From positions 434,001 to 498,000 of the forward strand of contig WNWL01000003.1 of assembly GCA_009733745.1 (NCBI GenBank): a stretch of DNA of 64,000 nt, written 5' to 3'. The first letter of the stretch is position 1. Every line of letters begins with the position of its first letter. Below are positions 8,952 through 16,696 of this stretch, piece by piece. The notes beneath the pieces were generated by a model, which did not search any database, was not told the origin of the DNA, and worked only from the letters and a program-made list of their open reading frames with translations. A program made the position numbers and the translations under genes. The stretch is from Oceanobacillus sp. HTM 045. Lineage in GTDB: Bacteria > Pseudomonadota > Alphaproteobacteria > Rhodobacterales > Rhodobacteraceae.

Positions 8952-9427
8952 ACCTTCCTCCTGATCCCGATCGGCCCCGCCCGCATCTCCCGCGCGGGCC
9001 GCCGCCCGTCGCGCGCGCGCCGCGCCTCGATCTTCGCCATCACCCCGTCCGGAAAGGGGCAGGCGGCGGGGCGGTCCCCCTCGCGGCTGACATGCATCAG
9101 CATTTCCTCGTTGAGCGCGAGCAGCAGGCCGTCCGCCCGGCGGACCTCGCTGAACAGGTGCAGCCGCTTGGAATCCGCGTCCAGCAGGCGCATGTCGACC
9201 CCGATCCGGTCGCCCTCGTGCGCCTCCGCGACGTAACGGGTGTGCTGCTCCAGGTTGTAGATCGTGCGGTTGGTGGCCGCGAGATAGTCCGGCCCGAGGC
9301 CCAGTTCCGCGAACAGCGCATCGTTGGCGTAGGAGACGGCGAGCACGTAGAACCCGTCCCGCATGTGGCCGTTGAAGTCGATCCACTCCGGCGGAACGAC
9401 CGTCTGGTAGAGAAACCCGCCGCTCAT
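8948..9427 (-). CDS. cdhB: Acyl-CoA thioesterase, 4HBT hot-dog family (betainyl-CoA thioesterase-like)
   Basis: A 159-residue hot-dog fold thioesterase. The motif PPEWIDFNGHMRDGFYVLA near residue 11 holds the usual Asp-Xaa-Asn-Gly-His-Met of 4-hydroxybenzoyl-CoA-type thioesterases. It resembles the C-terminal domain of the carnitine dehydrogenase fusion in this same window (motif WTDYNGHMNESRYGQLF), which suggests hydrolysis of betainyl-CoA or a related product. The ATG at 9427 overlaps the upstream stop by 1 base, and the stop overlaps the downstream synthetase start by 4, so translation is probably coupled. Confidence 0.75.
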   Translation of the reverse strand: MSGGFLYQTVVPPEWIDFNGHMRDGFYVLAVSYANDALFAELGLGPDYLAATNRTIYNLEQHTRYVAEAHEGDRIGVDMRLLDADSKRLHLFSEVRRADGLLLALNEEMLMHVSREGDRPAACPFPDGVMAKIEARRARDGRRPAREMRAGPIGIRRKV

Positions 9428-9708
9428 CACCCGCTCCGGTCCACATGCCCGAGATCGCGGCCTGGGTCGATCCGGTCCCGCACCATCTGCTTGAGCGCCT
9501 TCACGTCCGGAAACCCCCCGTCGCGTCTGCGCTCCCAGATCAGCTCCCCGTCCAACCGGATCTCGAAGATCCCGCCGGTGCCGGGCACCAGCGCCACCGA
9601 GCCGAGGTCCTGCCCGAAGGTCGAAAGCAACTCCTGCGCCATCCACGCGGAGCGCAGCAGCCAGTTGCACCGGGTGCAGTAGGCAATGGTGATGGTGCTT
9701 GAGTTCAT
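9427..9708 (-). CDS. SelT/SelW/SelH-family thioredoxin-like protein with CTRC
   Basis: A 93-residue protein matching the Rdx/SelT-SelW-SelH family: a short strand, a CxxC redox motif (Cys11-Thr-Arg-Cys14, cysteine form, no selenocysteine), and CNWLLRSAWMAQELLSTF. It is probably a small thiol oxidoreductase. The family usually begins a few residues before the CxxC, so the ATG at 9708 is acceptable, although no good ribosome site is seen and the upstream 40 bases are AT-rich, unlike its neighbours. Those bases adjoin the apparently inserted nuclease-like gene, so the native leader may have been displaced. Confidence 0.8.
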   Translation of the reverse strand: MNSSTITIAYCTRCNWLLRSAWMAQELLSTFGQDLGSVALVPGTGGIFEIRLDGELIWERRRDGGFPDVKALKQMVRDRIDPGRDLGHVDRSG

Positions 9709-9754
9709 TATAATCGTGTATTCCCTGATACCGCTTCTAAGCTGTAATATTCTA

Positions 9755-10393
9755 TTAAGCCCTTCCTTTTCGTGAGCCTATAACAATACAACCGAGTGAT
9801 TGATATCCATTCCGATCCACAGGGCGCACTTCTTCATTAAAGAAGTGCCAGAACGCAAATCCGACATCGGGGATTTTTTGTAACTGCTGTACTTTTTTAC
9901 GAATTTCGTTTGTTGCCTGGGAAAGCTTGCTTGGCGGGGCATAGTATGAACAAATAGCAATTCCCGTCCGCATTCCACCGAATGATGTGTTTAAGAGTGA
10001 TACGGCTCTCTTTGCAGCGTTTAACGAATCAATCTGGTCTGAGAGGTCCTTTTGATAGATCGACCGATTGATCCACTTTGCCTCGACATATTCTCCGCGT
10101 TGTCCAATAGATAGGTACATGTCCGCGCGCCCCATCCCATTTTGAGAATTGCTAGGTCCTTCGCCAGAATCTTCATGTCCTTTTGATCTGAGTTCTCGGT
10201 TTTCACATATCGACGGAATACCTGCCATCCACGCGGCAGAGCATAATATAGAAACATTACTTGGTTCATTGTACCAGAATACTGATTCTTCTTCTTGATA
10301 CAAAAATCTATGAACATTAGTGATCCACTGATAATATATACTTTCCCAATGATACCTGCGCGTATCACGTACAAATTTCCCAGACAGTTCCAT
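9755..10393 (-). CDS. Hypothetical protein, AT-rich, PD-(D/E)XK nuclease-like signature
   Basis: A 212-residue protein I do not recognise as a named family. Residues 88-107 (GRADMYLSIGQRGEYVEAKW) fit the Asp-Xn-Glu-X-Lys active-site pattern of PD-(D/E)XK nucleases, with Asp91, Glu104 and Lys106, and a predicted helix follows. The segment is visibly AT-rich and uses codons such as ATA, AGA and TTA that the neighbours avoid. Its ATG lies 2 bases after the stop of the acyl-CoA dehydrogenase, so it is carried inside the catabolic operon. No methyltransferase or toxin/antitoxin partner adjoins it. It is probably an acquired gene; the nuclease assignment rests on the motif alone. Confidence 0.65.
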   Translation of the reverse strand: MELSGKFVRDTRRYHWESIYYQWITNVHRFLYQEEESVFWYNEPSNVSILCSAAWMAGIPSICENRELRSKGHEDSGEGPSNSQNGMGRADMYLSIGQRGEYVEAKWINRSIYQKDLSDQIDSLNAAKRAVSLLNTSFGGMRTGIAICSYYAPPSKLSQATNEIRKKVQQLQKIPDVGFAFWHFFNEEVRPVDRNGYQSLGCIVIGSRKGRA

Positions 10394-10395
10394 AG

Positions 10396-11556
10396 TCAAG
10401 CCCCCAGCGGCCGCAGCAGATCCCTGCTGATGATGTGCCTCTGGATCTCGCTCGTCCCGTCCCAGATGCGCTCCACCCGTGCGTCGCGCCAGAACCGGGC
10501 CAGCGGGAGGTCGTCCATCAGGCCCATGCCGCCGTGGATCTGGATTGCGGCGTCGGTGACGCGGGCCAGCATCTCGGAGGCGTAGAGCTTGGCCGAGGCG
10601 ATCTCGCGGTTGGCCGGCAGCCCCTGGTCGAGCCGCCACGCGGAGGCCAGCGTCAGCCAGTCCGCCGCGTCGATCTCGGTGATCATGTCGGCGAGCTGGA
10701 AGCTCACGCCCTGGAACTTGCCGATCGGCTGGCCGAACTGCTTGCGCTCGGCGGCGTAGCTCACCGCGTAGTCGAACACCCGCCGCGCGCGGCCCACGCT
10801 CATCGTCGCCACGGTGATCCGGGTGGCGTAGAGCCACTCGTTCATCACCGCGAAGCCGCCGTCCACCTCGCCCAGCACCTGCGCGTCGGGCAGGCGGCAG
10901 TCGTCGAATTCCAGCACCATGTTCTTGTAACCCCGGTGCGACACCGAGTTGTAGCCGTGCCGGATGGTGAAGCCGGGCGTGCCGCGGTCCACGAGGAAGG
11001 CCGTGATCCGCTTCTTCGGCCCCTTCGGCGTGTCATCCTCGCCGGTGGCGATGAAGACGATGATGAAGTCGGCGTGGTCGGCGCCGGAGATGAAATGCTT
11101 GGTGCCGTTCACCACCCAGTCGCCGCCGTCGCGCTTCGCGAAGCACTTCATGCCGCGCACGTCCGAGCCCGCGTCCGGCTCGGTCATCGCCAGCGCGTCC
11201 ATCTTCTCGCCGCGCACGGCAGGCAGGAGGTAGCGTTCCTTCTGCGCGCCCTCGCAGGCCATCAGGATGTTCTGCGGCCGGCCGAAGAAGTGGTTCAGCG
11301 CCATCGAGCCGCGGCCCAGTTCCCGCTCCACCAGCGCGAAGTCGACATGGGAGAGCCCCGCGCCGCCGACCTCCTCGGGGAAGTTGCAGGCGTAGAAGCC
11401 GAGCTCCAGCGTCTTGCGCCTGATCTCGTCGGCGATCTCCTTCGGCACCTCGCCGGTGCGCTCCACGAGGTCCTCGTGCGGGTAGATCTCGTTCTCGACG
11501 AAGGACCGCACGGTGGAAACGATCATCTCCTGCTCGTCGGTGAGGCCGAAATTCAT
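10396..11556 (-). CDS. Acyl-CoA dehydrogenase, possibly butyrobetainyl/crotonobetainyl-CoA
   Basis: A 386-residue acyl-CoA dehydrogenase of normal length with the FAD/substrate motifs AMTEPDAGSDVRG (123-135), ERKQFGQPIGKFQ (270-282) and IQIHGGMGL (339-346). At the usual catalytic-base position the sequence is RIWDGTSEIQ, with Asp366 where most straight-chain members have Glu. ATG 11556 begins the family-typical MNFGLTDEQEM. The neighbouring carnitine genes suggest oxidation of gamma-butyrobetainyl-CoA or handling of crotonobetainyl-CoA, which is inference. The coding region ends normally, directly before the inserted AT-rich gene. Confidence 0.85.
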   Translation of the reverse strand: MNFGLTDEQEMIVSTVRSFVENEIYPHEDLVERTGEVPKEIADEIRRKTLELGFYACNFPEEVGGAGLSHVDFALVERELGRGSMALNHFFGRPQNILMACEGAQKERYLLPAVRGEKMDALAMTEPDAGSDVRGMKCFAKRDGGDWVVNGTKHFISGADHADFIIVFIATGEDDTPKGPKKRITAFLVDRGTPGFTIRHGYNSVSHRGYKNMVLEFDDCRLPDAQVLGEVDGGFAVMNEWLYATRITVATMSVGRARRVFDYAVSYAAERKQFGQPIGKFQGVSFQLADMITEIDAADWLTLASAWRLDQGLPANREIASAKLYASEMLARVTDAAIQIHGGMGLMDDLPLARFWRDARVERIWDGTSEIQRHIISRDLLRPLGA

Positions 11557-11591
11557 GCTAGGCTCCGTGAAGGAAAGAGGGGGGAACGGGG

Positions 11592-12011
11592 ATGCGGGCT
11601 GCCATCGCGCTTTTTCTGATCGCGGTTCTGACCGCATGTGGCCCGCGGGCGGAGATCACCTCGGTCCGCACCGGCCCGCAGGCGAAGGACGCGGCAGGGC
11701 TCTACCCGGCCGACCGCGACGTTCTGAAGAACCTCGCGGACAATGGCGACATGGCGGACTGCGCCCGGCCGATCGACCATTTCCTCTACCCGCTGACCGC
11801 GGGCGCAGACGTCGCGCCGCTCGTCGACGCGATCGCGGCGCGCGACGGCTGGACGGCCAGGCCCGGCCGCCTCGGCGGGGTGCACGCGGTCTTCACCGGC
11901 CCCGCGACGGTCGCGAGCGGCGGTGCGCAGATCGCGCTGATGGAGGAGCTCGGCGCTGCTCACCGCTTCAATTACGACGGCTGGGGCGCGCCCGTCGTCC
12001 CCGCCTGCTGA
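11592..12011 (+). CDS. Lipoprotein with RraB-like domain
   Basis: A 139-residue protein with a lipoprotein signal (hydrophobic residues 3-13, lipobox LTAC, Cys16). The mature part contains VLKNLADNGDMADCARPIDHFLYP followed by an ARDGWTA segment, a pattern that resembles the RraB (RNase E inhibitor) fold: Gly-Asp, Arg-Pro-x-Asp-His, then a Gly-aromatic turn. That similarity is weak and by eye. A GAGGGGGGAA ribosome site precedes ATG 11592. The next gene encodes a related domain behind a Sec signal. An exported RraB-like protein would not act on RNase E. Confidence 0.65.
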   Translation: MRAAIALFLIAVLTACGPRAEITSVRTGPQAKDAAGLYPADRDVLKNLADNGDMADCARPIDHFLYPLTAGADVAPLVDAIAARDGWTARPGRLGGVHAVFTGPATVASGGAQIALMEELGAAHRFNYDGWGAPVVPAC

Positions 12012-12023
12012 GGAGGCCGCACC

Positions 12024-12461
12024 ATGCGCCGCATCGCGGGAGCCGCCTGCGCCCTGCTCGTCGCCACCACGCTGGCGGCGCGGGCCGAGGCGCCGGCGTC
12101 CGAACACATCACCGCGGACGAACGCGCCGACCCCGCGACCGCCACGCTCGACGAGGTCGACTGGCTCGTGCTGATCGACATGCGCAAGGGCGGCGACAAG
12201 CCGGCCTGCGCGCGGCGCTACGACCACATTCTCGACGAACCCGAGCCCGGCACCGGCGACCGCGCCGGGCTGGTGGCTGCGCTCGAGGCGCTGGAGGGCT
12301 GGGAGATCGACCCCTACCCGGGCGAGGCGGTCTACCCCTTCGCCACCGGCCCTGGCACGGCGCAGGAACTCGCCCGCCAGCTCCGCCTGCTGGACGAGAC
12401 CGCCGCGCAGTTCGGCTTCCGCCACAACGGCTGGAGCGCCGAGACGAAACTGGGCTGCTGA
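12024..12461 (+). CDS. Secreted protein, paralogue of the preceding RraB-like lipoprotein
   Basis: A 145-residue protein with a Sec-type signal peptide (MRRIAGAACALLVATTLAARA). The mature region has WLVLIDMRKGGDKPACARRYDHIL, then ALEGWEIDPYPGEAVYPFATG and a C-terminal RHNGWSAETKLGC. It aligns by eye with the upstream lipoprotein in the same order (Gly-Asp, Cys-Ala-Arg, Asp-His, Gly-Trp, final FxHNGW/FNYDGW...C), so the two are probably a tandem duplication. It starts 12 bases downstream after a GGAGG site. Two cysteines could form a disulfide in the periplasm. Function unknown. Confidence 0.65.
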   Translation: MRRIAGAACALLVATTLAARAEAPASEHITADERADPATATLDEVDWLVLIDMRKGGDKPACARRYDHILDEPEPGTGDRAGLVAALEALEGWEIDPYPGEAVYPFATGPGTAQELARQLRLLDETAAQFGFRHNGWSAETKLGC

Positions 12462-12469
12462 GGCCCGCG

Positions 12470-12970
12470 CTATTCCGGCAGGACGATCCTGAAGAACGGC
12501 GCCGCCGCGCAGCCGCCGGGCGGCATCGGGCCGGGCACCGCGTTCTGCGCGTGCGGCAGCGTCCGCAGGTAGGCGACCAGCGCCGCCGCGTCCGCGTCGG
12601 TCAGCGCGGCGTAGGATTCCCACGGCATGATCGGTGCCAGCATCCGCCCGTCCGGCCGCACGCCGGTCCGGATCGCCGCGGCGATCTCCCGGTCCGTCCA
12701 GCCGCCGAGCCCGGTCGGGTCGGGGGTCAGGTTCGGCGGCCAGAAGATGCCCAGGCCCGGCAGCTCGAAGCCGATCGTTCCCCCGGTCAGGTACTGCATC
12801 GGGTCCGGCACACCGTCGCGGGTGCGCCCGGAATGGCAGCCGGTGCAATCCATGATCCGCGCGAGATAGGCCCCCCGCGCGACGATGTCCCCGGCGGTGT
12901 CCTCCGCCAGCGCCGCCCCGGGCATCGCGCCCGGCACCAGCGCAAGGGCAAGCAGCAGTCGTCTCGGCAT
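12470..12970 (-). CDS. Periplasmic mono-haem cytochrome c
   Basis: A 166-residue c-type cytochrome. A signal peptide (MPRRLLLALALVPGAMPGAALA) precedes the haem-attachment motif CTGCH (Cys42, Cys45, His46). IMPWESYAALTDADAAALVAYLRTLP supplies the likely distal Met and the C-terminal helix. The overall pattern resembles single domains of the cytochrome subunits of membrane alcohol/aldehyde dehydrogenases. ATG 12970 follows GGGGGGAG. It is convergent with the secreted RraB-like gene and next to the SDR gene. The redox partner is unknown; an electron route for one of the cluster's dehydrogenases is possible but not shown. Confidence 0.85.
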   Translation of the reverse strand: MPRRLLLALALVPGAMPGAALAEDTAGDIVARGAYLARIMDCTGCHSGRTRDGVPDPMQYLTGGTIGFELPGLGIFWPPNLTPDPTGLGGWTDREIAAAIRTGVRPDGRMLAPIMPWESYAALTDADAAALVAYLRTLPHAQNAVPGPMPPGGCAAAPFFRIVLPE

Positions 12971-13108
12971 CGTCCACTCCCCCCGGCCGCCCCGTGCGGC
13001 CCCTAAGGAGTGTGCCACGAAACACCGCCACTGGCGCGCGGGTTCGCGCCCTGCCGCCCGCACCGGCGCCGAAGGCGGGAAGGGGTATGCGCAGGTCGCG
13101 GCCCATCC

Positions 13109-13861
13109 TCACACCTTCGGGTCCGGGTTCTCGGTATGGCCGTCCACCGCGATCACCTGGCCCGAGACGCGCGCCGAGGCGGGCGAGCAGAGGAACAGCG
13201 CCATCTGCGCGATATCCTCCGCCGTCACCCAGGTCCGCATCGAGGTGCCGGAGGCGTATCCCTCGTAGATCGCGTCCCGCGTCGTGCCCTTGGCCGCCGC
13301 CTCGCGGGCCAACACGCCCTCCATCCGCGGCCCTTCCACCGCGCCGGGGCAGATCGCATTGGCGCGGATGCCGAACGGCCCCAGCTCCATCGCCAGCGTC
13401 TTCATCAGCCCGATCACGCCCCACTTGGCCGCGGAATACGGCGCGCGGTTGGGGTAGCCGAAAATGCCCGCCGTCGAGGAGGTCAGCGCGATCGCGCCCG
13501 CGCCCGCCGCCTTCATCACCGGCGCGACATGCTTGGCGGCGAGGAACGCGCCTTCGAGGTTCACCGAGACACAGCGCCGCCAGTCCTCCAGCGCCACGTC
13601 CTCCACCTTCGCGGTCGGCCCGGCGATCCCGGCATTGGCGCAGAGCGCGGCGATGCCGCCGTCGGCCACCATCTGCGCCACGAGGTCCGCGGTCGCGGCC
13701 TCGTCCACCGCGTCGGCCTCGACCCGCTCCCAGTCCGCGGGGCAGGCGGCCAGCGCCGCGGCGTCCACGTCCGTGACCCAGACACGCCAGCCCGCGGCGG
13801 CGAAGGCTTCGCCCATCGCCCGCCCGATGCCGGACGCCCCGGCGGTAATCAGCACGTTCAT
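13109..13861 (-). CDS. Short-chain dehydrogenase/reductase (SDR)
   Basis: A 250-residue classical SDR. The NAD(P) motif is TAGASGIGRAMGEAF (residues 6-20), the NAG motif is CANAGIAG, and the catalytic Ser-Tyr-Lys is seen in TSSTAGIFGYPNRAPYSAAKWG (YxxxK). Asp at the end of the second strand (VTDVDAAAL) favours NAD over NADP. The C-terminus VSGQVIAVDGHTENPDPKV is typical. ATG 13861 overlaps the TGA of the upstream membrane protein by 4 bases. Its position between carnitine genes suggests a role with the cluster, but the substrate is not identifiable. Confidence 0.85.
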   Translation of the reverse strand: MNVLITAGASGIGRAMGEAFAAAGWRVWVTDVDAAALAACPADWERVEADAVDEAATADLVAQMVADGGIAALCANAGIAGPTAKVEDVALEDWRRCVSVNLEGAFLAAKHVAPVMKAAGAGAIALTSSTAGIFGYPNRAPYSAAKWGVIGLMKTLAMELGPFGIRANAICPGAVEGPRMEGVLAREAAAKGTTRDAIYEGYASGTSMRTWVTAEDIAQMALFLCSPASARVSGQVIAVDGHTENPDPKV

Positions 13862-14310
13862 TCCGTCTCGTCCCCGAAAGAGCCAAACAGCGAGCAGAGC
13901 GCGAGAACCCCGCGCCCCGCCAGATCCGCCAGCAACCCGCCCAGCGCGCCGCATCCCATCGCGGCGAGGAGCCAGGGCGAGAGCCCGGCCTCGAAGAAGC
14001 CGACCGCGGCGGCCAGCAGCGCGCCGATCAGCATCGCCCGCAGCACTCCGTGCCGCCGCAGCCCGGCGAGCGGGTAGGCGACGATCCCCGCACCAATCAG
14101 GCCGGGGAACACCGCGTGGCTCGCCCCCGCCTTCATGAACTCCCAGCCGGAGAGGAGCGCCAGTACGCCCGGCACCCCCTGAGCCAGCGCCAGCCCGATG
14201 CCGACCGCCAGCGCGACCAGCCCCGCGCCGATCCAGGCCGCCACCAGCGCCGGCCAGTAGATCAGCCAGAACCTGAGCCGCGCGGCGTGGTATCGGGGGG
14301 CCTCGGTCAC
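13858..14310 (-). CDS. Hypothetical four-helix membrane protein
   Basis: A 150-residue hydrophobic protein, probably starting at GTG 14310 (VTEAPRYHAARLRFWLIYW). Membrane segments are apparent near residues 15-40, 45-65, 85-105 and 108-130. No domain is recognised. The stop overlaps the SDR start by 4 bases, so the two are likely translated together. No clear ribosome site is visible before the GTG, and a large inverted-repeat region lies directly upstream, so the start is uncertain. Confidence 0.55.
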   Translation of the reverse strand: MTEAPRYHAARLRFWLIYWPALVAAWIGAGLVALAVGIGLALAQGVPGVLALLSGWEFMKAGASHAVFPGLIGAGIVAYPLAGLRRHGVLRAMLIGALLAAAVGFFEAGLSPWLLAAMGCGALGGLLADLAGRGVLALCSLFGSFGDETE

Positions 14311-14369
14311 GGGGTCGGGCCGTGGAAGCCGGAGGCCCCTGCAAGCAGGGCCAAAACCTGGGTGCGGAG

Positions 14370-14498
14370 GGCGTCGCCCGACCCTGGGCGGGCGACGCAC
14401 CGGCCGGTCGGCAGTCGGCTGCTCCCGAAAGCCCGGAGGTTCGCGTGCCTTGCGCGGAATCGCCGTTCGCCCGCCCGGGGGCAGGGTCGGGCGACGCC
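14370..14498. repeat. Perfect 17-bp inverted repeat in the gap 14311-14612
   Basis: GGCGTCGCCCGACCCTG at 14370-14386 recurs as its exact reverse complement CAGGGTCGGGCGACGCC at 14482-14498. The left arm also forms a local 10-bp hairpin (14371-14380 with 14389-14398). Flanking sequences (around 14331-14365 and 14540-14565) show weaker complementarity, so most of this 302-base gene-free gap can fold back on itself. It lies between the carnitine dehydrogenase stop and the membrane-protein start. It may be a degenerate transposable repeat or a transcription attenuator; no coding sequence is seen. Confidence 0.6.
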
Positions 14499-14612
14499 CG
14501 GCCAGGGGCCGGGCGGGAGGGCTGGCTCACGGCGCACCCGGGCCTGCAAGGCCCTCACCGGCAGCCGACGCCCGAACCCGATCGCGAAAGCGTCCCGCAC
14601 CCCCCGCTCCCC

Positions 14613-16082
14613 TCAGCCCGGCTTCTGACCCACCGCGCGCCCCGCGCCGTCGGGCAGGGGCAGCGCGGCGTGGGCGGCGGCGACCTCCTCCAGCTTCGCC
14701 AGCACCTCGGGTGCCGGGTCGCAGGCGGCGCGGGTCTCCAGCGATACGTGGATCAGCATCTGCTCGCCGGTCGCCAGAAGCCGCCCGTCGGCGTGGTACA
14801 TCCAATGGAACAGCCGCATCTTCTTGCCGCGGCCCTCCAGCACCTGCGTCACGCAGCGCACTGCGTCGCCCGCGTTGGCCTCCTCGAGGTAGCGGATGTG
14901 GATCTCCACCGTGAAGTAGCTCATGCCCTTGGCGATGTAGTCCTGGTCGGCGCCGACCAGCCGCATCGCCCCGTCCGCCGCGTCGGAGAAGAGCTGCCCG
15001 TAGCGGCTCTCGTTCATGTGGCCGTTGTAGTCGGTCCAGTCGGCGGGGATCACGGTCGCGACCGTCTCGAAGGGCTGCGACAGGTCCGGCGCGGGCGCGG
15101 GCTTCTTCGCGAACAGCCGCGTCTCGTAGTCGGCCAGCACCTTGCCCGCGCCCCAGCCGTTGGCCCGCAGCGCCTGCATGATGGCGACGAGGTTGTCGTC
15201 GCGGATCTTCTCCAGGTCGCGCGGGCCGAGATTGCCCGACTGCCGGTCGCACTGGTCGCCGACCTTGTCGACGAACGCCTCGGTCAGCTCCGGCACGTCC
15301 ATCAGCTTGGTCCAGGGCCATTTCAGGCAGGGGCCGAACATCGCCAGCATCCCGCGCATGCCCCCCTCTCCGCCGGCGAGGTGGAAGGTCTGCATCGTGC
15401 CCATCTGCGCCCAGCGCAGGCCCGGCCCATAGGCGATGGCCGCGTCGATCTCGTCCGCCGTCGCCACGTCGTCATGCAAGAGCCACAGCGCCTCGCGCCA
15501 GAGCGCCTCCTGCAGGCGGTCGGAGATGAAACCCTCGATCTCCACCCGGCAGTGCAGCGGGTACATGCCGAGCTCTGCGTAGAACCCCTTCGCCCACTCG
15601 ATATGCTTCGCGTCGGTCTCCCTGCCCGCGACCAGTTCGACCAGCGGCAGCAGGTAGACCGGGTTGAACGGGTGCGCGACGATCAGCCGGCCAGGATGCT
15701 TCATCCCCGCCTGCAGGTCGGTCGGCATGATGCCGGAGGTGGAGGAGGCGATCACCGCCTCCGCGTTCACCGCCTCGACCTCGGCATAGACCTTGTGCTT
15801 GATCTCGACCCGCTCGGGCACCGCCTCGATCACCAGGTCCGCGCCCTCCGCCGCCTCGGCGACGGTGGCGGCCATCCGCCAGGGGGCCAGCTCGCCCCGC
15901 GGCGCGAGGGTCAGCTTGAGCATCGCCCGCTCGGCGTTCTCCAGCACGGCGCGGATCTTGCGCTCGGCCTGCGGGTCGGGGTCGTAGACCACCGCCTCGA
16001 TCCCGGCCTCGATCAGCCGCGCGACCCAGCCGCCGCCGATCACCCCGCCGCCGAGCACGGCGGCCTTCCTGATTGTCGTCAT
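14613..16082 (-). CDS. lcdH: Carnitine 3-dehydrogenase fused to a thioesterase domain
   Basis: A 489-residue fusion. Residues 1-320 are a 3-hydroxyacyl-CoA dehydrogenase-type enzyme with the NAD motif VLGGGVIGGGWVARL (9-23), IEAVPERVEIKHKVYAE, ASSTSGIMPTDLQ and VAHPFNPVYLLPLVE, diagnostic of L-carnitine 3-dehydrogenase. Residues 338-489 are a hot-dog thioesterase (WTDYNGHMNESRYGQLFSDA). The first domain oxidises carnitine to 3-dehydrocarnitine; the second is expected to hydrolyse betainyl-CoA. This fusion is known in alphaproteobacteria. ATG 16082 is chosen because the preceding in-frame codons lack family similarity. A second, free thioesterase is encoded at 8948-9427. Confidence 0.9.
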   Translation of the reverse strand: MTTIRKAAVLGGGVIGGGWVARLIEAGIEAVVYDPDPQAERKIRAVLENAERAMLKLTLAPRGELAPWRMAATVAEAAEGADLVIEAVPERVEIKHKVYAEVEAVNAEAVIASSTSGIMPTDLQAGMKHPGRLIVAHPFNPVYLLPLVELVAGRETDAKHIEWAKGFYAELGMYPLHCRVEIEGFISDRLQEALWREALWLLHDDVATADEIDAAIAYGPGLRWAQMGTMQTFHLAGGEGGMRGMLAMFGPCLKWPWTKLMDVPELTEAFVDKVGDQCDRQSGNLGPRDLEKIRDDNLVAIMQALRANGWGAGKVLADYETRLFAKKPAPAPDLSQPFETVATVIPADWTDYNGHMNESRYGQLFSDAADGAMRLVGADQDYIAKGMSYFTVEIHIRYLEEANAGDAVRCVTQVLEGRGKKMRLFHWMYHADGRLLATGEQMLIHVSLETRAACDPAPEVLAKLEEVAAAHAALPLPDGAGRAVGQKPG

Positions 16083-16095
16083 TCCCAGACTGTCC

Positions 16096-16371
16096 CTACC
16101 AGAAGTATCTGATCCTGTGTCCGTTGATCCGGGCGCGCAGCCGCGCCACCAGCCCGGCAAGCAGGCCCGCGCCGCCGCCGAATATCGCCATCAGTGCAAC
16201 ATGGCGTCCCTCGTCCAGCAGCGACCAGACGAGCCCGGCGATGCAGAGCGTCAGCACCAGCCCGATCAGCGCACCGCGCCAGACGTTCCGCGCGAAGATC
16301 ACCGCCACCGCCGCCAGCGCCGCCATGACGCACACGAACCACATCAGCCAGGTCATCGGAGTATCAGTCAT
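16096..16371 (-). CDS. Small membrane protein
   Basis: A 91-residue protein with three probable membrane helices (residues 7-27, 32-50 and 58-78) and a basic tail LRARINGHRIRYFW. No domain recognised. Its ATG overlaps the TGA of the upstream 86-residue membrane protein by 4 bases, and its stop lies 13 bases before the carnitine dehydrogenase start, so it may be co-transcribed with that gene. Function unknown. Confidence 0.6.
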   Translation of the reverse strand: MTDTPMTWLMWFVCVMAALAAVAVIFARNVWRGALIGLVLTLCIAGLVWSLLDEGRHVALMAIFGGGAGLLAGLVARLRARINGHRIRYFW

Positions 16372-16628
16372 CGGCGTACCAGCCAGAGGATCAGCCGCAC
16401 GGCGATCCCGACGAGGATCCCCGCGCCGCCGGCAAGCAGGATCGTCACGCCGAGCGAGATGCCCAGCAGCGCCCCGAACGGCCCGCCTTCGGGCACCAAC
16501 CCGAAGAACACCAGCGCGGCGCCGCCCACCGTCAGCAGCAGCGAGACCAGCACCCCCAGCCAGGCCCGGCCCGCGATCAGCACGATCAGCGCGGTGACGC
16601 CACCGATGGCAACGAGAACGCCGGTCAT
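16368..16628 (-). CDS. Small membrane protein
   Basis: An 86-residue, almost wholly hydrophobic protein with three membrane segments (about residues 2-20, 23-43 and 53-80) and a positively charged end RLILWLVRR, which predicts a cytoplasmic C-terminus. It shares its size and layout with the protein encoded immediately downstream (16096-16371), and the genes overlap by 4 bases. It could be one half of a two-component membrane complex or a duplicated pair. Function unknown. Confidence 0.6.
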   Translation of the reverse strand: MTGVLVAIGGVTALIVLIAGRAWLGVLVSLLLTVGGAALVFFGLVPEGGPFGALLGISLGVTILLAGGAGILVGIAVRLILWLVRR

Positions 16629-16696
16629 CGGCCTGTCCCGCCGGGCATTCCCGCGCCCTCACGATGCCGTGGTTTCACCGCGCCCCCCTTGCCCCG

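Noticed and set aside
9427-9708. Selenoprotein reading of the SelT/SelW-like gene
   Set aside because: The redox motif is encoded entirely with Cys codons and there is no in-frame TGA before the stop, so selenocysteine is not involved.
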